A stretch of 64,000 bases of DNA from a bacterium. GTDB taxonomy: Bacteria > Actinomycetota > Acidimicrobiia > Acidimicrobiales > Bin134. Positions 37,288-45,561 of the stretch are shown in pieces. Position numbers and translations under genes: made by a program. The notes beneath the pieces are model-generated. The model did no database searches. It saw only the letters and a list, made by a program, of their open reading frames with translations, and had not been told where the DNA came from. How positions within the stretch are numbered: position 1 is the stretch's first letter; each line of letters opens with the position of its first letter. The DNA lies in the NCBI GenBank assembly GCA_026709025.1, contig JAPOTT010000008.1, forward strand, positions 1 to 64,000, read 5' to 3'.

Positions 37288-38061
37288 CTACGACCCTTGC
37301 AGGTGGTTAGCCAAAGCCATGCGTAACAACGCAAGTCGTAGCTCCGAGCCCAAATTCACCAACTCGCCCAGCGCATCTTGAGATGCTTGACGAGCCGACG
37401 GGGTGCGCTGCATCACCAACGGCATGATGCGTTGCTCCAACAAACCAACCTCTCGCTCCACTGCCGACTTATACGCACGCAGGTGCCTGGGTTCAACCCC
37501 ATGCCCCAAAAAACCCGCCGCTACAGTAGCCACCACCACCGCTTCATGACTGTAGTGGGATTGGGTGCCATCAGCTACGCACTGGATGAGACCAAAGCGT
37601 TCCAAGTCGGCAATATGTGCAAAGCTCAAACCGCTCTTCTCTGCCACCTCAGCAGCGGTCAGCGATCCTGAGTTGGTTTGTGCTTGCAGCAGGTTGTGCT
37701 GTTGCGAGCGCTGGTTGTTCCCCCCCGACAAGTTCTTTGCAGACGACGGGCTCTTAGCGTCCTCGCTCTTGCCTGTTGTATCTGCTGTATCTGCTAGATC
37801 TGCTATTAGCTCTGCTACGTCTGCGGAATCTATGCGTTCTTTGATTACCTTGAGCGGCAGAAAATGGTCGCGTTGTTGCTCTAGTATCCAGCGCAGTCGC
37901 TGCACATCTGCTTCGGTGAACTTGCGATAGCCAGATCGACTGCGCTCTGGGTCTATTAATCCCTGGCTCTCCAAAAACCGAATTTTGGAGATGGTGATAT
38001 CGCTGAACTCATCCTTGAGCAAATCCAGCACCTGCCCAATGGAACGATTGGTGCTGCTCAC
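37288..38061 (-). CDS. ftsR: MerR-family cell-division regulator FtsR
   Basis: 257-aa protein with an N-terminal MerR helix-turn-helix (IGQVLDLLKDEFSDITISKIRFLESQGL..RSGYRKF, about 7-75), a Ser/Asn/Gln-rich linker and a second helical domain (about 130-257). It matches Rv1828/FtsR, which activates ftsZ in corynebacteria. Its GTG start overlaps the stop of the FHA gene as GTGA (38058-38061), so it is translationally coupled to garA. Confidence 0.9.
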   Translation of the reverse strand: MSSTNRSIGQVLDLLKDEFSDITISKIRFLESQGLIDPERSRSGYRKFTEADVQRLRWILEQQRDHFLPLKVIKERIDSADVAELIADLADTADTTGKSEDAKSPSSAKNLSGGNNQRSQQHNLLQAQTNSGSLTAAEVAEKSGLSFAHIADLERFGLIQCVADGTQSHYSHEAVVVATVAAGFLGHGVEPRHLRAYKSAVEREVGLLEQRIMPLVMQRTPSARQASQDALGELVNLGSELRLALLRMALANHLQGS

Positions 38062-38549
38062 CTGCCGCTCCCATCGTGAAATACCAACTTGAAACGACCC
38101 ACCTGTAGTACATCACCGTTTTTGAGGCCAGTATCTTCCACCCGCCTGCCGTTCAGGTAAGTGCCGTTTAGCGATCCCATATCCTTCACCCGCCACACCA
38201 AGCCGTCTCTGTAAAACTCGGCGTGACGACGCGACACGGTGATGTCATCCAAGAAAACGTTGGAATCACCATGTCGGCCAGCCGTTACCAAATCCTGCGA
38301 CAACTCAAAGCGGCTGCCCGCAGCTGAACCAGCCGTCACGATCAACACTGCCGGATGACGGAACAAATCCACAGAAAGCTCAAGTTCTGTTGTGGGTTCC
38401 CCTGCGGCGGCTCGCAAGGCTTCATCTGAGCTGGCTTCCTTGAGGTTCGCGCCACACTCACTGCAAAAGTTGGCTCCCGGTTCATTCTGATAACCGCAAG
38501 CCGGGCAAACAACTTTGCTTGCCTCCCCTAGTGGCAAGTCGGATGTCAA
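38058..38549 (-). CDS. garA: FHA-domain protein GarA-like with N-terminal zinc ribbon
   Basis: 163 aa. A zinc ribbon with Cys15, Cys18, Cys29 and Cys32 precedes an FHA domain (about 70-160) with AGRHGDSNVFLDD, TVSRRHAEF and GSLNGTYLNGRRV. The FHA part is very close to mycobacterial GarA, which binds and regulates 2-oxoglutarate dehydrogenase and glutamate metabolism enzymes. EPTTEL (T53/T54) may correspond to GarA's phosphorylated ETT motif. GarA of mycobacteria lacks the zinc ribbon. TTG start overlaps the gcvH stop (TTGA, 38546-38549). Confidence 0.88.
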   Translation of the reverse strand: MTSDLPLGEASKVVCPACGYQNEPGANFCSECGANLKEASSDEALRAAAGEPTTELELSVDLFRHPAVLIVTAGSAAGSRFELSQDLVTAGRHGDSNVFLDDITVSRRHAEFYRDGLVWRVKDMGSLNGTYLNGRRVEDTGLKNGDVLQVGRFKLVFHDGSGR

Positions 38550-38941
38550 TCCGCACTCTCCGTTAGCTGGGTGTACGCAACACCATCCATCAGCTGTTCT
38601 GCTTCAGCTAAGTCGCTAGCCTCAATCACACAGATCCAACCCTCACCATAAGGATCCTCGTTGAGGCGCTCTGGGTGGTCGGCCAAATCGGCGTTAATCT
38701 CCGCTACCACTCCCGAAACCGGAGCGTATATCTCCGATACCGATTTGGTGGACTCCACCTCGCTAAAGGCCTCGCCCTGATTCACCGCTGAGCCCACTTC
38801 AGGCAGATCAACATAGACCACATCGCCGAGGGCATCTTGGGCGTAGTCGGTGATGCCTAGCAAAACACGATTGCCCTCAATCTTGGTCCATTCATGATCT
38901 TGCGAATAACGAAGCTGACCGGGAACATTGAACCTCTGCAT
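38546..38941 (-). CDS. gcvH: Glycine cleavage system H protein
   Basis: 131-aa lipoyl carrier that shuttles the aminomethyl group between P and T proteins. The lipoylated Lys is in VESTKSVSE (about residue 66); YSQDHEWTKIEG, LGDVVYVDLPEVG and NEDPYGEGWICVIE are conserved. Coupled with garA and ftsR by 4-nt overlaps. A 13-bp repeat array sits in its 5' region. Confidence 0.96.
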   Translation of the reverse strand: MQRFNVPGQLRYSQDHEWTKIEGNRVLLGITDYAQDALGDVVYVDLPEVGSAVNQGEAFSEVESTKSVSEIYAPVSGVVAEINADLADHPERLNEDPYGEGWICVIEASDLAEAEQLMDGVAYTQLTESAD

Positions 38942-39010
38942 GGTCTACACAATACCGCCTACAGCTGGAAGTCTCAACCACAACTTGAGACATAATGTGC
39001 GGAATGCTAA

Positions 39011-39089
39011 GTGGGCTCGCTGCGTGGGCTTGCTGCGTGTGACTCACTGCGTGAGGTCGCTGCGTGGACTCGCTGCGTGGCGATGATGC
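39011..39089. repeat. 13-bp tandem repeat, six copies
   Basis: Units resembling GTGGGCTCGCTGC at 39011-39023, 39024-39036, 39037-39050 (14 bp), 39051-39063, 39064-39076 and a degenerate sixth at 39077-39089. The array lies in the pgsA-gcvH spacer, about 70-150 nt upstream of gcvH in its transcription direction. Confidence 0.9.
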
Positions 39090-39102
39090 GAGGAGGAGCA
39101 CC

Positions 39103-39705
39103 CTACGGGGTTGCGCGGTCTGCTCTTCCTGCGGCTAGAGCTTGGCGGGCTCTAGGGATGTACTCAACGGTGGCGTAATAGCTGAGTGCCAAAGATGGGA
39201 TGCCGATACTCCAGCCCACCGCACGCAGCGCTGTACCACCACCTACGCTAGAGTCGCCCAACAACAACAGGGGCAATGCAAACATCAAGCCGAAGGTGGC
39301 TGTCTTACCTGTCCACGTAACGTCTATACGCCGAGCACCCATTGCACCTAGAACTAGGACAGCAACAGACACTGCAGATTCTCGGGCCAACATGGCAATG
39401 CCAAAGCCAATGTGCAGCGAGCCGTCTACCATCATCGTTAGCACTGCGGCCAGAAACATCAGCCTGTCGGCCGTGGGATCCAATATCTTGCCCACCTCTG
39501 ATACTTGGTTGTAGCGCCTAGCAATGTAGCCATCCACCCAATCTGTTGCCCCAAGCGTGCCCAACAAAATGGCAGCGCCCGCCCGATTGCCCATACCCAA
39601 CAACATCACGCAAAACAGGGGCACACATCCCAACCGGAGCACCGATATAAGGTTAGGCACCGTCCATATCTGCCCTCGCAATATCTGTCTTCGGCCATCG
39701 CTCAT
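39103..39705 (-). CDS. pgsA: CDP-alcohol phosphatidyltransferase, PgsA-like
   Basis: Integral membrane enzyme of 200 aa that probably makes phosphatidylglycerophosphate from CDP-diacylglycerol and glycerol 3-phosphate. The complete CDP-alcohol motif D-G-x2-A-R-x8-G-x3-D-x3-D is in VDGYIARRYNQVSEVGKILD (about 58-77), with several hydrophobic helices. Its position upstream of gcvH-garA-ftsR matches the mycobacterial order (pgsA2, Rv1822). The substrate could be another alcohol. Confidence 0.9.
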   Translation of the reverse strand: MSDGRRQILRGQIWTVPNLISVLRLGCVPLFCVMLLGMGNRAGAAILLGTLGATDWVDGYIARRYNQVSEVGKILDPTADRLMFLAAVLTMMVDGSLHIGFGIAMLARESAVSVAVLVLGAMGARRIDVTWTGKTATFGLMFALPLLLLGDSSVGGGTALRAVGWSIGIPSLALSYYATVEYIPRARQALAAGRADRATP

Positions 39706-39795
39706 CTTTACAACCCTAGTGGCACCGCCCCCGCTAACACCGCCTCATTGACACCTCTAGCGAGCCTGCGTGTGATCAACCTAAACTGGCTAAGG

Positions 39796-39827
39796 GCCAG
39801 ATCACCTAAAAGCCAGATAACCTAAAA
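39796..39827. repeat. 16-bp tandem duplication upstream of the HIT gene
   Basis: GCCAGATCACCTAAAA (39796-39811) is repeated with one change at 39812-39827 and ends 3 nt before the HIT-protein ATG. No Shine-Dalgarno remains between the repeat and the start. Confidence 0.88.
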
Positions 39828-39830
39828 TAA

Positions 39831-40226
39831 ATGTCAAGCGTCTTTACCAAGATTATGAACGAAGAACTCCCAGGCCATTTCGTGTGGGAGGACGAAGATT
39901 GCATCGCCATCTTGAGCATCAACCCCATCCAAACAGGACACACCCTAGTAATCCCCCGAGAAGAGATCGACCACTGGCTAGATGTGCCCCCAGATCTAGC
40001 GGCACAGCTGTTTTTGGTAGCCCAAAACATCGGTCATGCACAAAAGGCGGTCTTCAACCCACCTCGGGTTGGGCTAATCATTGCTGGCGAAGAGGTGCCC
40101 CACACTCATCTACATGTAATCCCCATGTTCAGCATCGACGACCTAAACTTTGCCAATGCTCAAGCCTCAGTTCCCCCCGAACAACTAGCCGCCACCGCCC
40201 AACAACTAAATACCGAACTGCTCTAG
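39831..40226 (+). CDS. HIT-family nucleotide-binding protein
   Basis: 131-aa histidine-triad hydrolase, probably acting on adenylated or dinucleoside polyphosphate substrates. The triad is HTHLHVIPMF (about residues 87-96); IPREEID and NIGHAQKAVF are typical. Divergent from pgsA. The start lacks a Shine-Dalgarno, so a leaderless or short-leader transcript is possible. Confidence 0.92.
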   Translation: MSSVFTKIMNEELPGHFVWEDEDCIAILSINPIQTGHTLVIPREEIDHWLDVPPDLAAQLFLVAQNIGHAQKAVFNPPRVGLIIAGEEVPHTHLHVIPMFSIDDLNFANAQASVPPEQLAATAQQLNTELL

Positions 40227-40234
40227 GGCCGCTG

Positions 40235-40927
40235 CTACTCCATCAACTCGTTGCCAGCAAAGTGAGTGGCCTTGAACTTGTCTAAGGTTGTGGTTCCCTC
40301 ACTCCATGCCAGAGCAAGGTTGCTCAGATCCTCAAAACCGCCTATCAGCCGACCTGAAGCAACATCCTCAATCAGAAAACCCTCGGTATAGGGGGCCAAC
40401 ACAGGCGCACCTGCTGGAATAGACGGGGCCTGCTCCACTACGGGGAAGGCTCTCAGACCTGCTGTGTAGTCATCTAGAAACAGCAAGAGTCTCTGGTTCT
40501 TGGGTATGGCATCTTGGAACGACTTAACCGAATGGGCTTTGGTTCGTGGGATCTCTACGTAGACACGCCCATCCCGCACAAGCGATTGATCACCCTCAAC
40601 CACGCTCTCCACTTTCACCGTATATGTGAGGTTCAAAAATGCTGGCTCAGTTTTGCGCGATTCACCAACACCAAAAACCCTACCATCAGCCACATCTACA
40701 ACAGTCCCAATCACAGTTATCGATGCGCTATTACCAAGGACGGCAGGCGAACTATGCGGCTGATAGTCAAAACCCTGCCCGATATCACGCATCAAAGAAA
40801 TAAGTCCATCCGAATCAGCAGCAACAGGCGAATACACACCCACCGATTCATCCTGCCCACCCCCACAAGCAGTAGTCGCCACAATTACAGCAATCATAAG
40901 GACAACACACTTCCAGAAATAGTACAT
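40235..40927 (-). CDS. Putative lipoprotein of unknown function
   Basis: About 230 aa with a lipoprotein signal peptide (hydrophobic stretch CVVLMIAVIVATTACGGG). The mature part has no recognisable family: it is rich in beta-type segments (ASITVIGTVVDV, LTYTVKVESVVEGD, GRVYVEIPR, RLLLFLDDY). I chose ATG 40927, which begins the signal peptide; the frame continues to 40984 and would then overlap the upstream gene. It starts 7 nt after the metzincin stop codon, so the two are probably co-expressed. Confidence 0.75.
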   Translation of the reverse strand: MYYFWKCVVLMIAVIVATTACGGGQDESVGVYSPVAADSDGLISLMRDIGQGFDYQPHSSPAVLGNSASITVIGTVVDVADGRVFGVGESRKTEPAFLNLTYTVKVESVVEGDQSLVRDGRVYVEIPRTKAHSVKSFQDAIPKNQRLLLFLDDYTAGLRAFPVVEQAPSIPAGAPVLAPYTEGFLIEDVASGRLIGGFEDLSNLALAWSEGTTTLDKFKATHFAGNELME

Positions 40928-40934
40928 AAAGCAT

Positions 40935-41540
40935 CTAGAACCAAGCATCAATATGACCCTTGTGGTGACCAGAGTATCGTTCATATTGACTATGCAAACT
41001 AGGTCTTTCGCCTGAAATCATGCAGTCGTCTGCCCCTCCATCACCTCCACCCGGCCCATGGCTGAGACCTACGGTATGACCAAGTTCGTGGCAGATAGTC
41101 TTATCAGTGTCTGCATCATCATTAGGGCCAACATTAATTGCAGTAGGGTCTATAGTTACATAGAATTGGTCGCAGTGGCCATGGTCGTAGTCTTCACAGA
41201 ATATTTGACCGCGAACTAACCCTGGAAGATCAGCATCCATCCAAACTACATCGGTTTCACCTGAGCCAGAATACTTGCACTTGGATTTGAACTCAGCGGT
41301 TGCATCAGTTGGGGTATCAAGAGCATCCTCAAACATCTCGTCTACGTTGTCGCGCAGGTTTACATCAAATCCAGCACCCCAACAATAATTATGAGTAGAA
41401 CCATCTGGATGTGCTCCAGTACTTGAACTTGCTGAGCCCCACACGTCAGCACCTACTGGCAAAGCAAGAAACGATATCACAATAACCCCTAACCCAAAGA
41501 TACATGCACAATAGCAACAAACTGCAATCCCTGCTCGCAC
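40935..41540 (-). CDS. Secreted metzincin-type zinc protease
   Basis: 201-aa predicted exported protein. The signal peptide or N-terminal anchor is at about 1-31. The extended zinc motif HExxHxxGxxH is HELGHTVGLSHG (about 150), followed by CMIS, which fits the Met-turn. Several cysteines (NYCWG, KCKYS, IFCEDYDHGHCD, DDCMIS) suggest disulfides. It resembles small matrixin-like proteases. GTG start. Its 5' region is the 222-bp divergent spacer shared with the methyltransferase gene, in which I see no other gene. Confidence 0.8.
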   Translation of the reverse strand: MRAGIAVCCYCACIFGLGVIVISFLALPVGADVWGSASSSTGAHPDGSTHNYCWGAGFDVNLRDNVDEMFEDALDTPTDATAEFKSKCKYSGSGETDVVWMDADLPGLVRGQIFCEDYDHGHCDQFYVTIDPTAINVGPNDDADTDKTICHELGHTVGLSHGPGGGDGGADDCMISGERPSLHSQYERYSGHHKGHIDAWF

Positions 41541-41762
41541 CCTGTCAGAAGCAAATTTACAGTCATCTTATACAGGAATTGATTCGGGCGTTAGCTAAAT
41601 AATCTCACACATCTGATCTCAACGCAAGCGAGATTCCTTGTTTGTGGAGACACCATGGGTTATATTGAGGAGGCAACAGATCATCAATGATGACGGAACG
41701 CATAGTGATAGTGTAAGGTGACATTCCCTACTAAAATATCACATCCAGGCTGAGGAGTAACC

Positions 41763-43303
41763 ATGAGCCGAGAGAGAGAGAGAGAGAGAACGGGATTCCC
41801 AACTGGGAAAACCGCACTCTGTTCCACGGTGACAACCTCAAGTTCTTGAGGGGAATGAACTCTGGCACCGTCCACCTAATCGCCACCGATCCGCCATTCA
41901 ATAAAAATCGCGATTTCCATGCTACACCCGACAGCATCTCAAAGGGAGCCAAGTTCAAAGACAGGTGGAGATGGGAGGAGGACATCCACGAGGAGTGGGT
42001 AGACCAAATCCAAGACGACTGGCCTGCAACTTGGGCAGTGATAGAAGCATCTAAACAAGCATTCGGCAGTGACATGGCAGCGTTCTTGTGCTGGCTAGGT
42101 GTTCGCCTAATGGAGATGCACCGAGTACTCAGAGACGACGGCAGTATCTACCTTCATATCGATCACACCGCCCACGCTTACGTCAAAACCTTAATGGACT
42201 CCATCTTCGGGCGCGAGAACTTTCGCAATGAGATTGTCTGGCACTATGGAAAAATGAGCAACACAAGTCGCAACTTTCCTTCTAACCATGACACCATACT
42301 CCGATACACAAAATCAGATACATACACTTTTCATCCATTAAAGGGTGGCGAATCTGAATACAGAGAACGGTTCAAGCGGTACTTGAAAAATAATAAAATT
42401 CTATATGGTGCAGTTAAGAACTCTAGAGATAAACTTATTTTAGGACGAGCCAAAAAAGTGTCCAAGGAACTTGGCAGACAGCTAGTAGATTCAGATGTGT
42501 TATTCGATTTTGACAAAGAATACAAGATTCAGTCTGATGTCATCTATGTATCAATTATTAAAGGAAACTCATCCGAAAACATGAACTACCCCACGCAAAA
42601 ACCGGTGACACTGTACAATAAACTTGTTACCGCGTCTAGCAATCCAAGAGATATTGTCTTAGACCCTTTCTGTGGATGCGCTACCACTCCTGTCGTAGCT
42701 GAAACCTTAGGAAGACAATGGGTAGGTATGGATATTTGGGAAGGGGCACACAAAATGGTCATGCAACGTCTGGTGCAAGAAGGATTAGCTACAAACGCAG
42801 TTGCATCTGATCGATTAATAACTTTTGGTGACGTTACATTACGTTCAGATATTCCGACCCGAACGGACGATAACGAAGTGGCCGCCCCTAAGTTTGAGTT
42901 GAGAACTCAGAGAGCTGCTGACCCTTGGCAGCGCTTAGCAAACAAAACTATCAAGAATATTTTGGCAGAAGCTCAGAAAGCCCCTAATGGAAAGATATGG
43001 TGCGCTGGATGCGGTCGCAGTTTAGAGATTGAATTCATGCACCTCGATCACATTCTCCCTAAATCTGATAGAGGTGATAATTTCATCACCAACCGCGTTT
43101 TGTTGTGCGGCCCCTGCAATATGAGGAAAGGTGATAAGCTTACAATGCGAGGACTACATGGCGACAATAAAAAGCAAAAATGGATGGCTAACGAAACGAG
43201 AGCAAAGGACGCTGGAAATAATGCGCGCGATCTAGCGTATAAAGTGAAAGATGAATGGGGTTCAATGGAGATTGAACTGCTAAAACATCGAGCTGTAGAG
43301 TAG
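41763..43303 (+). CDS. DNA N-6/N-4 methyltransferase fused to HNH endonuclease domain; phase-variable, out of frame as sequenced
   Basis: The catalytic frame (open from 41735) encodes a beta-class, Mod-like methyltransferase: LFHGDNLKFLRGMNSG, motif IV ATDPPFNKNRD, YPTQKPVTLYNKL and motif I LDPFCGCATT. It is followed by an HNH/zinc domain (about the last 130 aa: WCAGCG, HLDHILPKSDRGDNF, LLCGPCNMRKG). The strong Shine-Dalgarno GAGGAGT (41752-41758) and ATG 41763 begin MSRERERE, then a (GA)10 tract. In this sequence that ATG runs into a TGA after about 28 codons, while the catalytic frame has no ATG, GTG or TTG until an internal TTG at 41846. One repeat fewer, or two more, joins them. The second half is visibly AT-richer than neighbouring genes, suggesting transfer. 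An assembly error in the tract is the main alternative. Confidence 0.85.
41770..41789. repeat. (GA)10 dinucleotide tract in the methyltransferase 5' coding region
   Basis: Ten uninterrupted GA units directly after ATG-AGC-C. From ATG 41763 to the catalytic-frame codon at 41846 is 83 nt, which is 2 more than a multiple of 3, so 9 or 12 repeats would restore the frame. Confidence 0.95.
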
Positions 43304-43337
43304 GGCTTTTGTGTTACTTGGTTGCTTAGGTGCAGCG

Positions 43338-43377
43338 CTATATTTCTAAGATTTTTGAAAAAATCTTAGAAATATAG
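43338..43377. terminator. Near-perfect 40-bp AT-rich palindrome
   Basis: A 19-bp arm (43338-43356, starting CTATATTTCTAAGATTTTT) is exactly complementary to 43359-43377, with only 2 nt between. It lies 35 nt after the methyltransferase stop and is followed by GTTGTTTTT, so it could terminate that transcript. The AT-rich stem is unlike normal terminators of a GC-rich host, and a protein-binding palindrome or a mobile-element end is also possible. Confidence 0.6.
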
Positions 43378-43405
43378 TTGTTTTTGGGTGGATATGTCAC
43401 AGGGT

Positions 43406-43423
43406 GCTTGTATACTTACAAGC
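43406..43423 (+). promoter_or_regulatory. Hairpin with embedded -10 box; likely leaderless promoter of the DUF222 gene
   Basis: GCTTGTA and TACAAGC form a 7-bp inverted repeat around TACT, ending immediately before ATG 43424. The TATACT at 43411-43416 is a good -10 hexamer 7 nt before that ATG, the spacing of actinobacterial leaderless promoters, and no Shine-Dalgarno is present. Confidence 0.5.
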
Positions 43424-44848
43424 ATGGATTTTCGGGATAGTTCAACTGTTAAAACTGAGCCAACCACTACAGAGTGCTTGAACGATCAAACCCAAACATT
43501 TGCGGGTTTTGATTTTATTGATTTTGCTGGTTGTGGTGCTGGTGATCTTGTGATGTTGGCTGTGCGGGCTAATGCTTTTCGCCAGCAGGTTGAGAGTTAT
43601 TTGAGTGCTGTGTTGGTGCGGTTGGGTGAGTTGGAGGGTGAAGACGCTGTGATTTCTGTGTGTAAGCAGTTTGATTTGCCTGCGTATAAGGCTCGTCGTC
43701 AAGCGCGTACTGCTAAAGGGCTTAGGGTGCTGCCTGATGTGATGCGGGCCGCTAAGGATGGTTGGATCACCATGGATCATGCCGAGTTGATGGCTGCGTC
43801 GCATGGTCGGGCTCCCATGAACACTGATGAGCAGTTAGACCTGCTAGCTATAGGTGTGCAACAAGGCCCTGATGTGTTCAAAGATACATTGGCTAAGTAT
43901 GAGGTGAAACGCTTAGCAGATACAGGGCTGAACCCCACAGAACAACAACGCGCCCGGCGTACCGCCAAAATATTCAACGGCGATAACGACATGGTTATCC
44001 TGCACGCTGAACTAGACCATGTTGCTGGTGAGCGGGTGAAAACCGCTATGGACGCGTTAACCACGCGCATGCTCAAACGCGATTTCCAAACCGGTGTAGA
44101 ACGCTCCTTTGAACAACGCAACGCCGACGCTTTAGTGCAACTCATCACAACCCACACCACACCAGCGGAATACGGTTCTGGGATTGGCAAGGCAAGCAGC
44201 ACCGATAGACGCAACACAGGTGACACCAACAACACAAGAAACAGCCATGCTCACCGATCGCAACAAACCGCAAAACACCAAAACACCTCTGACAAAACCA
44301 ACAGAGCATCAGACAGTGATCGCCCCAACCAAATTGCCGAAGACGACAGACATGCAGGCAATAGTTGCTACGAAGGCTGTACCGACACAAACACCGGCTG
44401 CGAGCCAGCCCCAGAACCAACCCCGCAGGCAACCACCATCATCCTTACGGCTGATTATGATACCATCACCGGTCAACTAACAGCCGCAGGGCTTATAGAC
44501 GGCACACCCATCGGGATAGACGAAATCCGCCGCCTAGCCTGCGAAGCGGAGATAATACCGATGATCTTCAACAGCGAGGCCCAACCCCTCTACTTGGGTC
44601 GCACACGCCGCAAACACACCAAAGCCCAAAAACTCGCCCTCTACAAACGAGACAAACGCTGCACCTCATGCGGAATACGCGCCAGCAGCTGCGACGTACA
44701 CCACATCGTACCCTGGGAACACGGCGGCACAACCGACATCTCCAACCTCACCCTGCTATGCCCCACCTGCCACCGCCAAACCCACAAACACCCGTCACAC
44801 TCCCCCCCCTCCCCCACAACCAAACAGACTCTAGAGCCCCATAGCTAA
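43424..44848 (+). CDS. DUF222 / 13E12-family HNH endonuclease-domain protein
   Basis: 475-aa protein of the family repeated in many actinobacterial genomes. The N-terminal DUF222 helical domain is at about 30-230, followed by a hydrophilic, Asn/Thr-rich variable linker (about 240-330). The C-terminal HNH domain has RDKRCTSCGIRASSCDVHHIVPWEHGGTTD followed by LTLLCPTCHRQTHKHP, with zinc CxxC pairs and the catalytic HH. Cellular role unknown; an intein/group II-like homing activity has not been shown. ATG 43424 is preferred from the -10 box just upstream; GTG 43388 and ATG 43394 are in frame. Codon use at the 5' end (many TTG/GTT) differs from the 3' half. Confidence 0.88.
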   Translation: MDFRDSSTVKTEPTTTECLNDQTQTFAGFDFIDFAGCGAGDLVMLAVRANAFRQQVESYLSAVLVRLGELEGEDAVISVCKQFDLPAYKARRQARTAKGLRVLPDVMRAAKDGWITMDHAELMAASHGRAPMNTDEQLDLLAIGVQQGPDVFKDTLAKYEVKRLADTGLNPTEQQRARRTAKIFNGDNDMVILHAELDHVAGERVKTAMDALTTRMLKRDFQTGVERSFEQRNADALVQLITTHTTPAEYGSGIGKASSTDRRNTGDTNNTRNSHAHRSQQTAKHQNTSDKTNRASDSDRPNQIAEDDRHAGNSCYEGCTDTNTGCEPAPEPTPQATTIILTADYDTITGQLTAAGLIDGTPIGIDEIRRLACEAEIIPMIFNSEAQPLYLGRTRRKHTKAQKLALYKRDKRCTSCGIRASSCDVHHIVPWEHGGTTDISNLTLLCPTCHRQTHKHPSHSPPSPTTKQTLEPHS

Positions 44849-44970
44849 CTAAACACCACCCAACCCCTCCACGCTTATGGGGAACCTCAGCGAGTTCAAG
44901 AACAGCAGGTATACCAGCGCTCCAGACGTAACTGCTCTGCCTCAACGTATAACGTTATCGGCAATTATTG

Positions 44971-45468
44971 CTAGCGCTGGGTGAAGGCTGTGGCTAGCCA
45001 GCGCTCCTTGATGGCAAAGTTCACTAGTTGCGACATAGCATCCAACAAAAACAGCAGCACATCTTTTGGTTCTTGGCCTTCGGGCAGGTCGTACACAAGC
45101 CCTCGTTTGATGTGGTCTTGCTTGCGAACCCAGCCCTGCGGCTCAACCACACCCCGTTCGGCTAACAATGCTGCGGCTTTACCCCCTGCCCCGTGCTGCA
45201 AACCCACCGAGGCAGCTTGCCACTTATCTCGTTTATGGTGAGCGGGCACCCACGTCCCCAATGGCACAGCCGGGCCTTTAGCCGTGAACAGCTTGAAAAG
45301 AGGCGACTCCACAGGGCGATTTTCATCAGCCACCATCGGCTGTAGGTTCAGCCAACCCGACCCATCGCCACGAGCGGCAAGGGTCATCATTTTATGCACA
45401 ACCTGATCCAATTCTGTGCGCTCAAACCGGATTTGGTTCTTATCTAATGCCACTTTTACCCCCAACAA
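44971..45468 (-). CDS. Conserved-looking protein of unknown function
   Basis: 165 aa, soluble, with no motif I recognise. It contains a tract rich in charged residues (ALDKNQIRFERTELDQVV) and a C-terminal amphipathic segment (PKDVLLFLLDAMSQLVNFAIKERW). It has normal codon use for the window and a Pro/Trp-containing middle (GTWVPAHHKRDKWQAASVGLQHG), so it is probably real. It is divergent from the ETF gene and lies at the edge of the accessory stretch. Confidence 0.6.
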   Translation of the reverse strand: MLGVKVALDKNQIRFERTELDQVVHKMMTLAARGDGSGWLNLQPMVADENRPVESPLFKLFTAKGPAVPLGTWVPAHHKRDKWQAASVGLQHGAGGKAAALLAERGVVEPQGWVRKQDHIKRGLVYDLPEGQEPKDVLLFLLDAMSQLVNFAIKERWLATAFTQR

Positions 45469-45561
45469 ACCGCACGGCTCAACCGGTTATTTTAAGCGCC
45501 ACCATGCTCATTGCTGTAATTGCCACACAGCCAACGCCAAATCTGTCTCACTTGGCCGGTA

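Noticed and set aside
41846-43303. Methyltransferase starting at the internal TTG 41846
   Set aside because: It lacks a ribosome binding site and would remove the conserved NRTLFHGDNLKF segment; the Shine-Dalgarno and ATG at 41752-41765 point to the GA-tract start.
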